Assembly: GCA_024642245.1 (NCBI GenBank)
Contig: JAHEBM010000006.1
Location: 1-64,000, forward strand
Direction: 5' to 3'
Source of the DNA: Haliea sp.
Lineage (GTDB): Bacteria; Pseudomonadota; Gammaproteobacteria; Pseudomonadales; Halieaceae
DNA length: 64,000 bases
Below are positions 27,980 to 38,085 of the stretch, one piece after another (position 1 is the first letter of the stretch; the number at the start of each line of letters is the position of its first letter). The notes under the pieces are model-generated. The model did not search any database. It was not told the origin of the DNA and worked only from the letters and a program-made list of their open reading frames with translations. A program made the translations under genes and the position numbers.

Positions 27980-30031
27980 TCAAGCCGGGACTGTTTTCGT
28001 GCTGGCGATGCCGCTGTGGCGCAACAGCGGCTCGATGACCGGTTCTCTGCCGCGAAAGGCGACAAATAATTCCATCGCATCCTTCGAGCCCCCGGCTTCC
28101 AGTATGTTTGTCCTGAAGGCGTCCCCGGTTTTGCGGTTGAAAATACCTTCTTCCTCGAACCGCGAAAACGCGTCGGCGGACAGCACCTCGGCCCACTTGT
28201 AACTGTAATATCCCGCCGCATAGCCGCCGGCGAAGATATGGGAAAAACTGTGCTGGAACCGGTTGAATGAGGGAGGTATGCACACCGCCACGGTGTTGCG
28301 AACCTCGTCAATGAATTGCTGTACCGACTTCCCCCCGGCGCCATCCCACTCGCTGTGCAGGCGCAGGTCGAACAGGGCGAATTCCAGCTGACGCGCCATG
28401 CTCATGGCGGACTGGAAGTTACGGGCAGCCAGCATTTTGTCGAGCAGGGCATCAGGCAGCGGCGCGCCGGTTTCATGGTGGCCGGAAATTACCGCCAGTG
28501 CCTCGGGCTCCCAGCACCAGTTTTCCAGGAACTGGCTGGGCAGTTCCACAGCGTCCCAGGCCACACCGTTAATACCCGAGACGGATGCCACCGTTTGCCG
28601 GGTCAGCATATGGTGCAGGCCGTGGCCGAACTCGTGGAACAGGGTGGTCAGTTCGTTATGCGTCAGCAGCGCGGGGGTGTCACCCACCGGCGGGGTGAAG
28701 TTACAGACCAGGTAGGCTACCGGGACCTGCAGCGTGCTATCGACCATGCGGCGCACCCGGCAATTATCCATCCAGGCTCCGCCCCGTTTATGCGCCCGGG
28801 CGTACAGGTCGAGGTAAAAGCGGGCGATCATCTCGCCCTCACGAGCCAGCTCGAACAGCCGAACGTCCGGGTGATAGCTGTCAAAGTCTTCGACTTCCCG
28901 TACGGTCACGCCGTACAGTCGTTCAACTACCTTGAACAGTCCCGGCAGCACCCTGCTGACCGGCAGGTAGGGGCGTATCTCCTCCTGGGAGACCTGATAG
29001 CGCTGCTCCCGCAGTTTTTCGCTATAGAAGCTGACGTCCCAGGCGTTGACAGTATCCGCGCCGTATTGCTGGCGGGCAAAGTCCTGTAGCTCCCGCCACT
29101 CGGCCATTGCCTGGGGTCGGGATTTCTCTGACAGTTGCTCGATAAATTCCCTGACGTGGGCCGGGCTGTCTGCCATCTTCGTGGCCAGCGACAGCTCCGC
29201 GTAATTGGCCAGGTCGAGCAGTCCGGCCAGCTGGCGGCGTAAATCGAGGGTTTCCTCGATGATTTTCGTATTGTCCCATTGCCCTGCGTGTGGACCCTCG
29301 GCCGAGGCGCGGGTGCTGTTGGCCCGGTATACTTCCTCCCGCAGCCCGGCGTCTTCGCAGTAGGTCAGTACAGGATAATAGGAGGGAAACTCGAGGGTGA
29401 TGAGGTAGTCTTCCAGCCCCGCCTGCTGTGCCGCCTGGCGTGCGTTGGCCAGGGCAGTTGCCGGCAACCCTGCCAGTTGTTCGGCGCTGACCTGCTTGCT
29501 CCAGGCATTGGTGGCATCCAGCACATTGTCGCTGAACTGGCTGCCCAGTTCCGACAGGCGCTTGCGCAGGCGGGCGTATTCCTGCTTCTGCTCCTGGGGC
29601 AGGGCGACGCCCGCCAGGCGGAAATCCCGCAACACATTATTGATGGCCTTTTGCCTGGCCTCGTCCAGTAAGGCAAACCCCTCTCCCTCGGCGACCTGGC
29701 AATACGCCTCGTACAGGCCACTGTGCTGTGAACTCCAGGTACTGTATTCCGATAGTAGCGGCAGGCAGGTGTTGTAGGCTTCCCGCAGCTCCTCGTTGTT
29801 GGCGACGCTGTTCAGGTGTGACACCGGTGACCAGGCCTGGGACAGGTCATCCTCCAGTTGCTCGATGGGCTGCCACAGGTTATCCCAGCTGTAGTGGCTG
29901 TGCTCGGCCAGTATGGCCTCTATTGCCTCTTTGTTGCGTGCTATCAGCCGGGTGATGGCAGGCTCTATGTCAGCGCTTTTTACACGGGAAAAAGGCGGCA
30001 GGAGATGTCGTTCCAGCAGGGCGTTGGGCAT
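27980..30031 (-). CDS. prlC: Oligopeptidase A (M3 zinc metallopeptidase)
   Basis: Cytoplasmic thimet-type peptidase that degrades signal peptides and other short peptides. The 683-residue chain has the M3 signature LTTLFHEFGHGLHHML with HEFGH at residues 466-470, and a third zinc ligand Glu downstream in GINGVAWDAVELPSQFLE. Length matches E. coli PrlC (680). The stop lies four bases from the PTPS gene stop on the other strand. Its upstream gap of 72 bases holds a TAGAAT -10 candidate (30069-30064), so it may be expressed separately from thpR. Confidence 0.95.
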   Translation of the reverse strand: MPNALLERHLLPPFSRVKSADIEPAITRLIARNKEAIEAILAEHSHYSWDNLWQPIEQLEDDLSQAWSPVSHLNSVANNEELREAYNTCLPLLSEYSTWSSQHSGLYEAYCQVAEGEGFALLDEARQKAINNVLRDFRLAGVALPQEQKQEYARLRKRLSELGSQFSDNVLDATNAWSKQVSAEQLAGLPATALANARQAAQQAGLEDYLITLEFPSYYPVLTYCEDAGLREEVYRANSTRASAEGPHAGQWDNTKIIEETLDLRRQLAGLLDLANYAELSLATKMADSPAHVREFIEQLSEKSRPQAMAEWRELQDFARQQYGADTVNAWDVSFYSEKLREQRYQVSQEEIRPYLPVSRVLPGLFKVVERLYGVTVREVEDFDSYHPDVRLFELAREGEMIARFYLDLYARAHKRGGAWMDNCRVRRMVDSTLQVPVAYLVCNFTPPVGDTPALLTHNELTTLFHEFGHGLHHMLTRQTVASVSGINGVAWDAVELPSQFLENWCWEPEALAVISGHHETGAPLPDALLDKMLAARNFQSAMSMARQLEFALFDLRLHSEWDGAGGKSVQQFIDEVRNTVAVCIPPSFNRFQHSFSHIFAGGYAAGYYSYKWAEVLSADAFSRFEEEGIFNRKTGDAFRTNILEAGGSKDAMELFVAFRGREPVIEPLLRHSGIASTKTVPA

Positions 30032-30103
30032 CGTGCAGGGATCCGTTGTCAGTCAGTTGAGTAATTCTACCGCAAACTGTGCGAGCGCTGTAATGTCAGG
30101 GCC

Positions 30104-30640
30104 TCAGTCGGCGGCGCAACTGAGTGCCCAGTGCTGCAGGGGGCGATAGCTGACCCCTGTTTTACCCTGGCGGGATTCAAACAGGCTGAAGTGCCGGTAG
30201 GGCAAGGTCAGGGTGGGGATGCCAAGGGGTGCCGGCGGCGGTGTACTGCAGTTGCGAAACAGGCTGATATGCGGTGCAAAAGGATTGCGGTCCCGTTTGG
30301 CTCCCGAACCGGTGGCGAGGTGCCGCAGTTTGATTGCCAGCTGCGACAGGCTCTCAGGCCAGGCGCTCGGCCCCAGCCAGTAGATGCCCGGACGGGGCCA
30401 GTAACCGGTGCGATCCAGCTGCAATTGCGAACCGTGGATATCGGCCAGTGGCAGCCAGGCGTCCACCGCGAGACATAATCGCTCCAGGGAGTCATTCGCC
30501 AGTTCGCCGATAAAAGCCAGGGTGATGTGAAAATTGGCGGGTGGGATCGGCCGCCCCACCAGGCCCATCTGGCGGTCGCGCCAATCGGCGACCTGCATGG
30601 ACACCTCCGCCGGAAGTTCCAGCGCAAAAAAGGTGCGCAT
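30104..30640 (-). CDS. thpR: RNA 2',3'-cyclic phosphodiesterase
   Basis: 2H phosphoesterase (LigT/ThpR family) of 178 residues. Both catalytic HxT/S motifs are present: HITLAFIGE (about 43-51) and HISLFRNC (about 130-137). The family opens 2',3'-cyclic phosphates and can ligate tRNA halves in vitro; its physiological role is unclear. The ATG overlaps the last base of the upstream helicase stop (TGATG), so the two are translationally coupled, which suggests a role in RNA metabolism. Confidence 0.9.
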   Translation of the reverse strand: MRTFFALELPAEVSMQVADWRDRQMGLVGRPIPPANFHITLAFIGELANDSLERLCLAVDAWLPLADIHGSQLQLDRTGYWPRPGIYWLGPSAWPESLSQLAIKLRHLATGSGAKRDRNPFAPHISLFRNCSTPPPAPLGIPTLTLPYRHFSLFESRQGKTGVSYRPLQHWALSCAAD

Positions 30641-31971
30641 CAGGAGGTCGGTTTCTTTTTCATCAGTGGAGCAAAACCGTCATTCGGGGCAGTGGCCGCA
30701 GGGCTGGCGCTGGCCGGTTTGCCCACGTTTTTCCGGTTGCGCTGGCGCGATTTACTTTTTGCCTGCACGGACTTGGTGGTTTTCTTTTTACTGCCCGCGG
30801 CCTTGCCTGAGGCTTTCTGTTTTTTGGGGCCGTTATAGCGGGCCTTGAGTCCCGGCAGGCTGCGTTTTTCGAAGGTGAGCCTGAGGTAGCGCTCGATACT
30901 GATCATCAGGTTCCAGTCGCTTGCCGTCACCAGTGACAGGGCCAGTCCGGTTGCACCGGCCCGCCCGGTGCGCCCGGTGCGGTGCAGGTAGTCGTCACCG
31001 CTGTGGGGCAGGTCGTAGTTGATGACCAGGTCGATATCCTTGACATCCAGTCCCCGTGCCGCCACGTCACTGGCGCAGACCACCGCCAGCTTGCCGTCGT
31101 TGAAGCGGGTCATGACCTCCCTGCGGTCCTCGGTGCTCATTTCACCGTGCAGGCAGGCGCAGCGCAGCTTGTGGTATTTCACCAACCCGGCCAGCCGCAC
31201 CGCGGTACTGCGCTTGTTGCCGAACACCAGGGCCCGGCTGAACCCGCCCCGCTCCAGCAGGGCGATAAGCAGCTTGTCCTTGTGCTCCTGGCTGTCCGCC
31301 AGCATGACCTGGTGAACGATCGCGCTGTGGGGCTGGCGTGCCGCGTCCACCGCGATGGTTTCCGGTGACTTGAGCAGGGCGTTGCTGACGGCGCCGAGCT
31401 CCCGGTGGTTGAGGGTGGCGGACACCATCAGCACCTGCCTGTGTGTTGCGCAGTAGTCGTTGATTTTCAGCACATCCTCGCGAAACCCCATGTCCAGCAT
31501 GCGGTCCGCCTCGTCCAGCACCAGCATTTGCAGGTTCGCAAGGCTGGTGCTGTTGCGCTCACAGTGCTCCAGCAGGCGCCCGGGTGTGGCGACGATGATC
31601 TCGGGATTCTTGCGAAACAGGGATTGCTGGTACCTGAAATCGGCGCCCCCGGTAATGCCGTATACCTGCAGCGGCGTTTTGGCCAGCAGTGCGCGGCATT
31701 GTTTCAGTACCTGCCGTGCGAGTTCCCGGGTGGGTACCAGCACCAGGCCCTGGGGGCCGTCGGGACGGGCGCCCTCGCCGCTGAGCAAGCGCTGGACCAT
31801 GGGTAGCAGGTAGGCGAGGGTCTTGCCGCTGCCGGTTTCTGCGCTCACTACCAGGTCTTTTCCCGCCAGTGCGGCGGCAACGACCCGGTCCTGGACCTCG
31901 GTACTGGCGTCGAAGCCCAGCCCGTCCAGTGCCAGGCGCAGACGCCTGTCGAGTTCAAATTGTTCCAGCAC
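30640..31971 (-). CDS. DEAD-box ATP-dependent RNA helicase (SrmB/RhlE-like)
   Basis: Superfamily 2 RNA helicase of 443 residues. Motifs in order: VSAETGSGKTLAYL (motif I), PTRELA (Ia), DEADRMLDMGF (II), VSATL (III), then ARGLDVKDIDLVINYDLP and HRTGRTGRAG (VI). The C-terminal 65 residues are strongly basic (KKKTTKSVQAKSKSRQRNRK), a disordered RNA-binding tail. It is probably an SrmB-type ribosome-assembly or mRNA-remodelling helicase; motifs alone do not settle the subgroup. Upstream, the palindrome TACACTAGTGTA may give both this gene and the divergent qor-like gene a -10. Confidence 0.9.
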   Translation of the reverse strand: MLEQFELDRRLRLALDGLGFDASTEVQDRVVAAALAGKDLVVSAETGSGKTLAYLLPMVQRLLSGEGARPDGPQGLVLVPTRELARQVLKQCRALLAKTPLQVYGITGGADFRYQQSLFRKNPEIIVATPGRLLEHCERNSTSLANLQMLVLDEADRMLDMGFREDVLKINDYCATHRQVLMVSATLNHRELGAVSNALLKSPETIAVDAARQPHSAIVHQVMLADSQEHKDKLLIALLERGGFSRALVFGNKRSTAVRLAGLVKYHKLRCACLHGEMSTEDRREVMTRFNDGKLAVVCASDVAARGLDVKDIDLVINYDLPHSGDDYLHRTGRTGRAGATGLALSLVTASDWNLMISIERYLRLTFEKRSLPGLKARYNGPKKQKASGKAAGSKKKTTKSVQAKSKSRQRNRKNVGKPASASPAATAPNDGFAPLMKKKPTS

Positions 31972-32022
31972 GGCAGTTATCCTTTTCGCGAGTCATGGAA
32001 TGTATCGATAGGGGTGACAAGG

Positions 32023-32034
32023 TACACTAGTGTA
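32023..32034. promoter_or_regulatory. Palindromic divergent -10 candidate
   Basis: TACACTAGTGTA reads TACACT on both strands, a fair -10 hexamer in each direction, halfway between the helicase start (31971) and the quinone oxidoreductase start (32073). No good -35 was found for either. A small hairpin, GGCGC-ATAAA-GCGCC (32039-32053), follows in the rightward leader. Confidence 0.3.
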
Positions 32035-32072
32035 GCGGGGCGCATAAAGCGCCGATTCAACGAGGAAACAAG

Positions 32073-33044
32073 ATGGTACAGGTGGTAAAGATACACGAAA
32101 CCGGTGGCCCCGAGGTGATGGTGCTCGAGGACGTGCCGCTGCAGGCGCCGGGTCCGGGCATGGTGCAGGTAGTGAACAGGGCCATAGGCCTGAATTATAT
32201 CGATACCTACCATCGCAGTGGGGCGTATCCATTGCCGCTGCCGACCGGCATCGGGCTGGAGGGCGCGGGCGTGGTCGAGGCGGTGGGCGAGGGTGTCGAC
32301 CTGGCCGTGGGCGATAGGGTAGCCTACTGCTCCGCCGGTTTCGGGGCCTACGCGCAGGCACTTAACCTGCCCGCCGCGCGACTCGTGCAGATTCCCGAGG
32401 GCATCGACTTCGAACAGGCTGCGGCGGTGATGCTCAAGGGGCAGACCACCGAGTACCTGCTGCAGCGCACTTACGCGCTGAAGCCCGGGGAAACCTGCCT
32501 GTTCCACGCGGCCGCCGGCGGTGTGGGCCTGGTGTTCGGGCAGTGGGCGAGCAGCATCGGTGCTCGGGTGATCGGTACCGTCGGTTCTGAGGAAAAAGCC
32601 GCCCTCGCGCTGGCACACGGCTTCCAGCACGTGATCAATTACCGTACCGAGAACGTGGTAGAGCGGGTGATGGAGATCACCGGGGGCGAGAAGCTGCCGG
32701 TGGTGTACGACGGTGTCGGCAAGGATACCTTTGATATGTCGCTGGACTGCCTGCGCCCGCGCGGGCTGATGGTGAGCTTTGGCAATGCCTCGGGTATGCC
32801 GGCGCCGCTGGACCTGCAGACCCTGTCCGTACGCGGTTCGCTCTACCTGACTCGTCCCACCCTGTTCACCTACACCGCGACCACGGAAGAATTGCGCCAG
32901 TCTTCGGCGGATCTTTTTACCCGGATCCAGGCAGGCCACATCAAGGTGGAAATTGGCCAGCGTTATGCCCTGTCTGACATACAGCAGGCGCACCGTGACC
33001 TTGAGGGGCGTAAAACCAGCGGTTCCACGGTTATCCTGCCGTGA
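32073..33044 (+). CDS. Quinone oxidoreductase, zeta-crystallin type
   Basis: NADPH-dependent medium-chain reductase of 323 residues similar to QorA, which reduces quinones in one-electron steps. It has IGLNYIDTYHRSGAYP, GIGLEGAGVVEAVGEGV and the nucleotide-binding AAAGGVGLVFGQWA (about 148-161). There are no structural or catalytic zinc ligands, as expected in this branch. The stop overlaps the GTG of the GNAT gene by four bases. Confidence 0.9.
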   Translation: MVQVVKIHETGGPEVMVLEDVPLQAPGPGMVQVVNRAIGLNYIDTYHRSGAYPLPLPTGIGLEGAGVVEAVGEGVDLAVGDRVAYCSAGFGAYAQALNLPAARLVQIPEGIDFEQAAAVMLKGQTTEYLLQRTYALKPGETCLFHAAAGGVGLVFGQWASSIGARVIGTVGSEEKAALALAHGFQHVINYRTENVVERVMEITGGEKLPVVYDGVGKDTFDMSLDCLRPRGLMVSFGNASGMPAPLDLQTLSVRGSLYLTRPTLFTYTATTEELRQSSADLFTRIQAGHIKVEIGQRYALSDIQQAHRDLEGRKTSGSTVILP

Positions 33045-33637
33045 ATCTGGGCACGATGCGGGTTGAGCCAGTGACGCTGGAGGGGGACTGTGTCCGCCTC
33101 GAGCCCCTGGGGCAGGGCCATGCCCAGGGGCTCTATAACCGGGGGCGCAGCGCCGCGGACTGGGCCTACATGCCGCGCGCCTGCTTTATCGACATGGCCG
33201 ATGCGCGGCAGTGGATCGATGAGGCGATACAGGCGGCCGATCAGCTGCCTTTCGCGATCGTGGAAGTTGCCAAGGACAAGCCCGTAGGCAGCACGCGCTT
33301 CCTCACTATTCGCCCCGAGCACCGCTCACTGGAAATCGGCTGGACCTGGTTGGGGCAGGAATGGCAGCGCACCGGTATCAATACCGAGGCAAAGCTGTTG
33401 CTGCTGACCCATGCCTTTGAGCGTCTGGGCTGTGTACGGGTGGAATTCAAGACCGACGGGCGCAACCTGCGGTCACAGCGTGCCCTGGAGCGCATAGGGG
33501 CCACGCGCGAGGGGGTGTTGCGCAAGCATATGATCGTACAGGGTAATTTTGCCCGTGATTCAGTGTACTTCAGTGTCATCGACAGTGACTGGCCGGAAGT
33601 AAAGGCGCGGCTCACGCTGCTGCGCGAGCGCGCCTAG
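33041..33637 (+). CDS. GNAT family N-acetyltransferase (RimJ/RimL-like)
   Basis: Acetyl-CoA-dependent acyltransferase of 198 residues with VTLEGDCVRLEPLGQGHAQGL at the N-terminus and a central EIGWTWLGQEWQRTGINTE block where acetyl-CoA binds, followed by RVEFKTDGRNLRSQRALERI, the usual C-terminal helix of RimJ-type members. Substrate unknown. GTG 33041 (GTGA overlap with the upstream stop) is the likely start; ATG 33056 is an alternative. It converges on cysK with seven bases between stops. Confidence 0.85.
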   Translation: MNLGTMRVEPVTLEGDCVRLEPLGQGHAQGLYNRGRSAADWAYMPRACFIDMADARQWIDEAIQAADQLPFAIVEVAKDKPVGSTRFLTIRPEHRSLEIGWTWLGQEWQRTGINTEAKLLLLTHAFERLGCVRVEFKTDGRNLRSQRALERIGATREGVLRKHMIVQGNFARDSVYFSVIDSDWPEVKARLTLLRERA

Positions 33638-33644
33638 TATTTGG

Positions 33645-34625
33645 TCAGCTGACCACGGACTGCACGGTTTCGTTGTCGGAGAAACGGCCGGCGAACAGTG
33701 GCGAGGTCAGGTAGCGCTCCCCGGAGTCCGGCAGAATAGCCACGATCATTTTGCCCCGGTTCGCCTCTTGCTGTGACAGCCTGTGGGCCACGGCCATTGC
33801 CGCGCCACAGGATACCCCGGCAAGAATGCCCTCTTTTCGCATAAGCTTGTGCGCCCACTCCATGGCCTCCTCGCTGGACACCTGCTCGACCTGGTCGACC
33901 ATGTCCAGGTCGAGGTTTCCGGGCACGAAGCCCGCGCCTATTCCCTGGATCTTGTGGGGGGCGTGCGTGGGTTCACTGCCCGCCTTGGCGGCGGTGATCA
34001 TGGTGGTTGAGTCCGGCTCTACCGCTACGGTTACCACGGCCTTACCCCGGGTCTTCTTGAGGTAGCGCGAAATGCCGGTGAGGGTGCCGCCGGTGCCCAC
34101 ACCGGCGACCAGTATGTCGATGCCACCGTCGGTATCTTCCCAGATTTCCGGGCCCGTGGTGCTCTCGTGGATGGCCGGATTGGCGGGGTTCTCGAATTGG
34201 TGCGGGCCCCAGTACTTGCCCGGATCGGAGGCGATGATGTCCTCGGCCTTCTGGATCGCCGCGGGGATCCCCTTGGCACCATCGGTCAGGATCACCTCGG
34301 CCCCCAGGGATTTCATCAACATGCGGCGTTCCAGGCTCATCGTGTTGGGCATGGTGAGAATGCAGCCGTAGCCGCGTGCGGCGGCGACAAAGGCCAGGGC
34401 GATACCGGTATTGCCACTGGTGGGTTCAACGATGGTCATGCCCGGCTTCAGGCTGCCGTCTTTTTCCGCCGCCAGGACCATGCTGGTGCCGATGCGGCAC
34501 TTCACTGACATCGCGGGGTTGCGATTTTCCAGCTTGGCGTAAATATTGCCATCGCTGATATGGTTGATCTTGACCAGCGGGGTCCGCCCGATGGTCTCGG
34601 AATTGTCCTTGTATAGTTTGCTCAT
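33645..34625 (-). CDS. cysK: Cysteine synthase A (O-acetylserine sulfhydrylase)
   Basis: PLP enzyme that makes cysteine from O-acetylserine and sulfide. The 326-residue protein has [10 protein letters not shown] at the N-terminus, the PLP lysine in MSVKCRIG (about 39-46), the substrate loop [12 protein letters not shown] (about 68-79), and [16 protein letters not shown] for phosphate binding. A 14-base palindrome (33642-33655) overlaps its stop codon. The 335-base region upstream contains no clear CysB site I could identify, but it does hold a probable plus-strand small RNA. Confidence 0.95.
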   Translation of the reverse strand: MSKLYKDNSETIGRTPLVKINHISDGNIYAKLENRNPAMSVKCRIGTSMVLAAEKDGSLKPGMTIVEPTSGNTGIALAFVAAARGYGCILTMPNTMSLERRMLMKSLGAEVILTDGAKGIPAAIQKAEDIIASDPGKYWGPHQFENPANPAIHESTTGPEIWEDTDGGIDILVAGVGTGGTLTGISRYLKKTRGKAVVTVAVEPDSTTMITAAKAGSEPTHAPHKIQGIGAGFVPGNLDLDMVDQVEQVSSEEAMEWAHKLMRKEGILAGVSCGAAMAVAHRLSQQEANRGKMIVAILPDSGERYLTSPLFAGRFSDNETVQSVVS

Positions 34626-34753
34626 GTTGGCGTTCCCCGGTTCGATGATGGGTCTTTAGTGTGTAGCGGGTAAGACTAGTAGCCCGCGCCGCCCATGTCC
34701 ATTCATGCTGCCCGAGTGGCCCAGGTGCCGCCTGGCGGTACACCCGGCTGCCA

Positions 34754-34944
34754 CCGGTAAAAAATTTTCGGATCCTTACCGGAACTTGTCGCTGCCCGGC
34801 GATGTCATATCAGGCAGTGTCGGCTTCGTGTACTTTGTCCTGCGGACAAAGTGTCGTTGCCGCCATTCGGGATTCCATCCAGGTCTGTTGTAATCCCCCG
34901 AGCGAGACTCTTACTATGCCGGCCCCATGGGTCGGCTTTTTTTT
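34754..34944 (+). ncRNA. Candidate small RNA with intrinsic terminator
   Basis: Within the 335-base gap between cysK and the tlpA-like gene (34626-34960), both on the minus strand, the plus strand carries three stem-loops in a row: CCGGTAA/TTACCGG (34754-34782), ACTTTGTCC-TGC-GGACAAAGT (34832-34852, nine perfect pairs) and a terminator with eight Us (34918-34944). No convincing reading frame or match to tmRNA, 6S, 4.5S or RNase P RNA is visible, and no plus-strand gene exists to need this terminator. The 5' end and promoter are not identified, so the start is a guess. Confidence 0.4.
34918..34944 (+). terminator. Rho-independent terminator, plus strand
   Basis: GCCGGCCC (34918-34925), loop CAT, GGGTCGGC (34929-34936), then eight Ts (34937-34944). 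The eight-pair stem has one G-U wobble. This is the most convincing intrinsic terminator in the window. On the minus strand it would not be followed by a U-tract. Confidence 0.85.
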
Positions 34945-34960
34945 GTCTGGCAGCACTGCA

Positions 34961-35395
34961 CTAGTCCCCCGGGGACTGGTTGGTAGCCGCCTCCAGTGTC
35001 TCCAGGGTCTGTGGCCCGACCAGGGTGGTGTGTACCTGTCCCTGCGGATCGAGTACCAGGCTGGTGGGCAGCACCACGGGGCGGGCCACGCCCAACTGCC
35101 TGGCCGGATCGGAGTCCAGGGTGGCAAAGGCGATACCGAGCTTCTGCCGTTGCTGCTGCAGCTCGTCGCCGCTGGCACCGTCGTAGTTTACGCCCAGCAC
35201 CGTGACCTGCGGCAGTTGGTCAAGGGCGTTGAGCTCGGGAATTTCCTGAATACAGGGTTTGCACCAGGTGGCCCAGTAGTTGATGACTACCCACTGGCCG
35301 CGCAGCTGCGCCAGTTGCAGGCCCTGGTCGGGTTTTTCCGCAGGACTGCAGGCCACCAGGGCCAGCATTGCCAGCAGGTACAGTACCGCCCTCAT
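34961..35395 (-). CDS. TlpA-like thioredoxin-fold lipoprotein
   Basis: Envelope thiol-disulfide protein of 144 residues. A short signal peptide ends in a lipobox (LALVACS, Cys at about 16). The thioredoxin fold has the active site NYWATWCKPCIQEIPEL (CxxC, about 46-49 of the mature region) and a cis-Pro segment in VVLPTSLVLD. It resembles TlpA/ResA reductants used in cytochrome maturation or oxidative defence, but the partner is unknown. Its start overlaps the yihY stop by four bases. Confidence 0.88.
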   Translation of the reverse strand: MRAVLYLLAMLALVACSPAEKPDQGLQLAQLRGQWVVINYWATWCKPCIQEIPELNALDQLPQVTVLGVNYDGASGDELQQQRQKLGIAFATLDSDPARQLGVARPVVLPTSLVLDPQGQVHTTLVGPQTLETLEAATNQSPGD

Positions 35396-36630
35396 CGCGA
35401 GAACAGCTCAACCAGGCTCACCCCGAGGATATCCCGCTGCTGTTTGCGCTGGTTCTGGAGCAGGCGGTAGGCTTCCTGCTGAAATGGCATGTTGCCGGGT
35501 GGTTCCTCGGCGTTGAGGGTGTATTCATTGTTCACCCATTCTTTCAGCTGGCTGAAGGTGATGCCGTGGAGATCCCGGCTCAACAGGTACTGGCCGCGAT
35601 CGTTTTCCGCGATCAACTTCTTCTTGAGGAAGGTATTTCGCAATTGCTGCCAGCTGTCGCTGTCCAGGCCGCGGGTGATCTGGTGGCTGCGGTTGAGCAA
35701 CTCTATTTCACCTACTGCCTGCCCTGTTTCCTGTCGCTGCCAGAACAGGTAGAGCACATCCAGCGCCTTCAGGACCAGCGGCCGGTTGGCCTGCTCCTCG
35801 TCCTGGTAGGCCGAAAGGCTGTGAACCAGGATGCCGCCCATCAGGACAATATTCCAGGACAGGTAAATCCACAGCAGGAACAGGGGGACCGCGGCGAAGG
35901 CACCGTAAATGAAGGTGTAACTTGAGCCCACCACAAGGTCGGTAAAAACCGACCTGGCGATATGGAATGCCACTGCGGCGACAAAACCGCCAATCAGGCA
36001 GTGCCTGAAGGGTACCCGGCAGTTTGGTACCGCGACGTAGACCAGGCTGAAGCCCGCGGTACTGAGCAGCAGGGGCGCAACCTTGAGCATAAGGGCCTTG
36101 ATGCCGATGACGTCGTAGCTTTCGATGGCGTGAGCAAAGGAGGACAGGTAGGTACTGAGCGCCAGTCCAACCCCGATCATAACCGGGGCGAGGCTGAGGA
36201 CGGCCCAGTAGAGCAGGAAACTCGACACCGGGCTGCGATTCTCGCTGGCCCGCCAGATCTGGTTAAAGGCTTTCTCGATGTTGCGCAGCATCAGTACGGC
36301 AGTCACTACCAGGAACACGATGCCCGGGCCAGTGAGGTTTTTCGCCTGCTGGGAAAAGTCGTCGAGGTAGCCCCTTATCTCGGAATTGGTATCCGGCATC
36401 AGGTGCTCGAACATAAAGGCCTGCATTTTCACTTCCAGGCCCTGGAAGGCCGGCACGGCAGAGGCCATGGTGTACACCACCGTCAGCAGCGGTACCAGGG
36501 CGAACAGGCTCATGTAGGTCAATGCCGCCGCGTTCTCGGAACAGCGATCGGCATTAAAGCGCGAGAACAGGTAGCTGGTGCGCCGCCACAGCTCGGGCAT
36601 ATTCACATTATCGAAATTCATGGCCGGCAT
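35392..36630 (-). CDS. YihY/UPF0761 family inner-membrane protein
   Basis: Polytopic membrane protein of 412 residues, six helices in the N-terminal 280 residues, matching the YihY (formerly 'RNase BN', BrkB-like) family: RCSENAAALTYMSLFALVPL, NIEKAFNQIWRA, and AAVPLFLLWIYLSWNIVLMG. The C-terminal 130 residues are soluble and end in a winged-helix-like region. Function of the family is unsettled. It is co-transcribed with the TlpA-like gene (four-base overlap). A minus-strand CATAAT -10 candidate sits only about 10 bases before the ATG, so the transcript leader would be very short. Confidence 0.88.
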   Translation of the reverse strand: MPAMNFDNVNMPELWRRTSYLFSRFNADRCSENAAALTYMSLFALVPLLTVVYTMASAVPAFQGLEVKMQAFMFEHLMPDTNSEIRGYLDDFSQQAKNLTGPGIVFLVVTAVLMLRNIEKAFNQIWRASENRSPVSSFLLYWAVLSLAPVMIGVGLALSTYLSSFAHAIESYDVIGIKALMLKVAPLLLSTAGFSLVYVAVPNCRVPFRHCLIGGFVAAVAFHIARSVFTDLVVGSSYTFIYGAFAAVPLFLLWIYLSWNIVLMGGILVHSLSAYQDEEQANRPLVLKALDVLYLFWQRQETGQAVGEIELLNRSHQITRGLDSDSWQQLRNTFLKKKLIAENDRGQYLLSRDLHGITFSQLKEWVNNEYTLNAEEPPGNMPFQQEAYRLLQNQRKQQRDILGVSLVELFSR

Positions 36631-36711
36631 TATGGCATGAACGTTTGAACATCTGCACGGTCCGTGCGCGGCATTCTATTTTTTGGGGCGGTCGCTGACC
36701 GCGGGCTTTGG

Positions 36712-36717
36712 TATACT
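36712..36717 (+). promoter_or_regulatory. -10 element for arsC-wrbA-DUF2069-sppA
   Basis: TATACT 36 bases before the arsC ATG, in the context TTGGTATACTGCGCC. The -35 region is not clearly recognisable. Confidence 0.4.
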
Positions 36718-36752
36718 GCGCCGCTTGATTCAGGAACTGCAGGACTTAAGCC

Positions 36753-38077
<1,325 letters not shown>

Positions 38078-38085
<8 letters not shown>

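Noticed and set aside
34690-34760. tRNA-like phrase GCCCGAGTGG upstream of cysK
   Set aside because: No T-loop, anticodon arm or acceptor stem can be formed around it.
34705-34893. Possible 62-residue reading frame in the small-RNA region
   Set aside because: No ribosome site, random-looking composition, no family resemblance.
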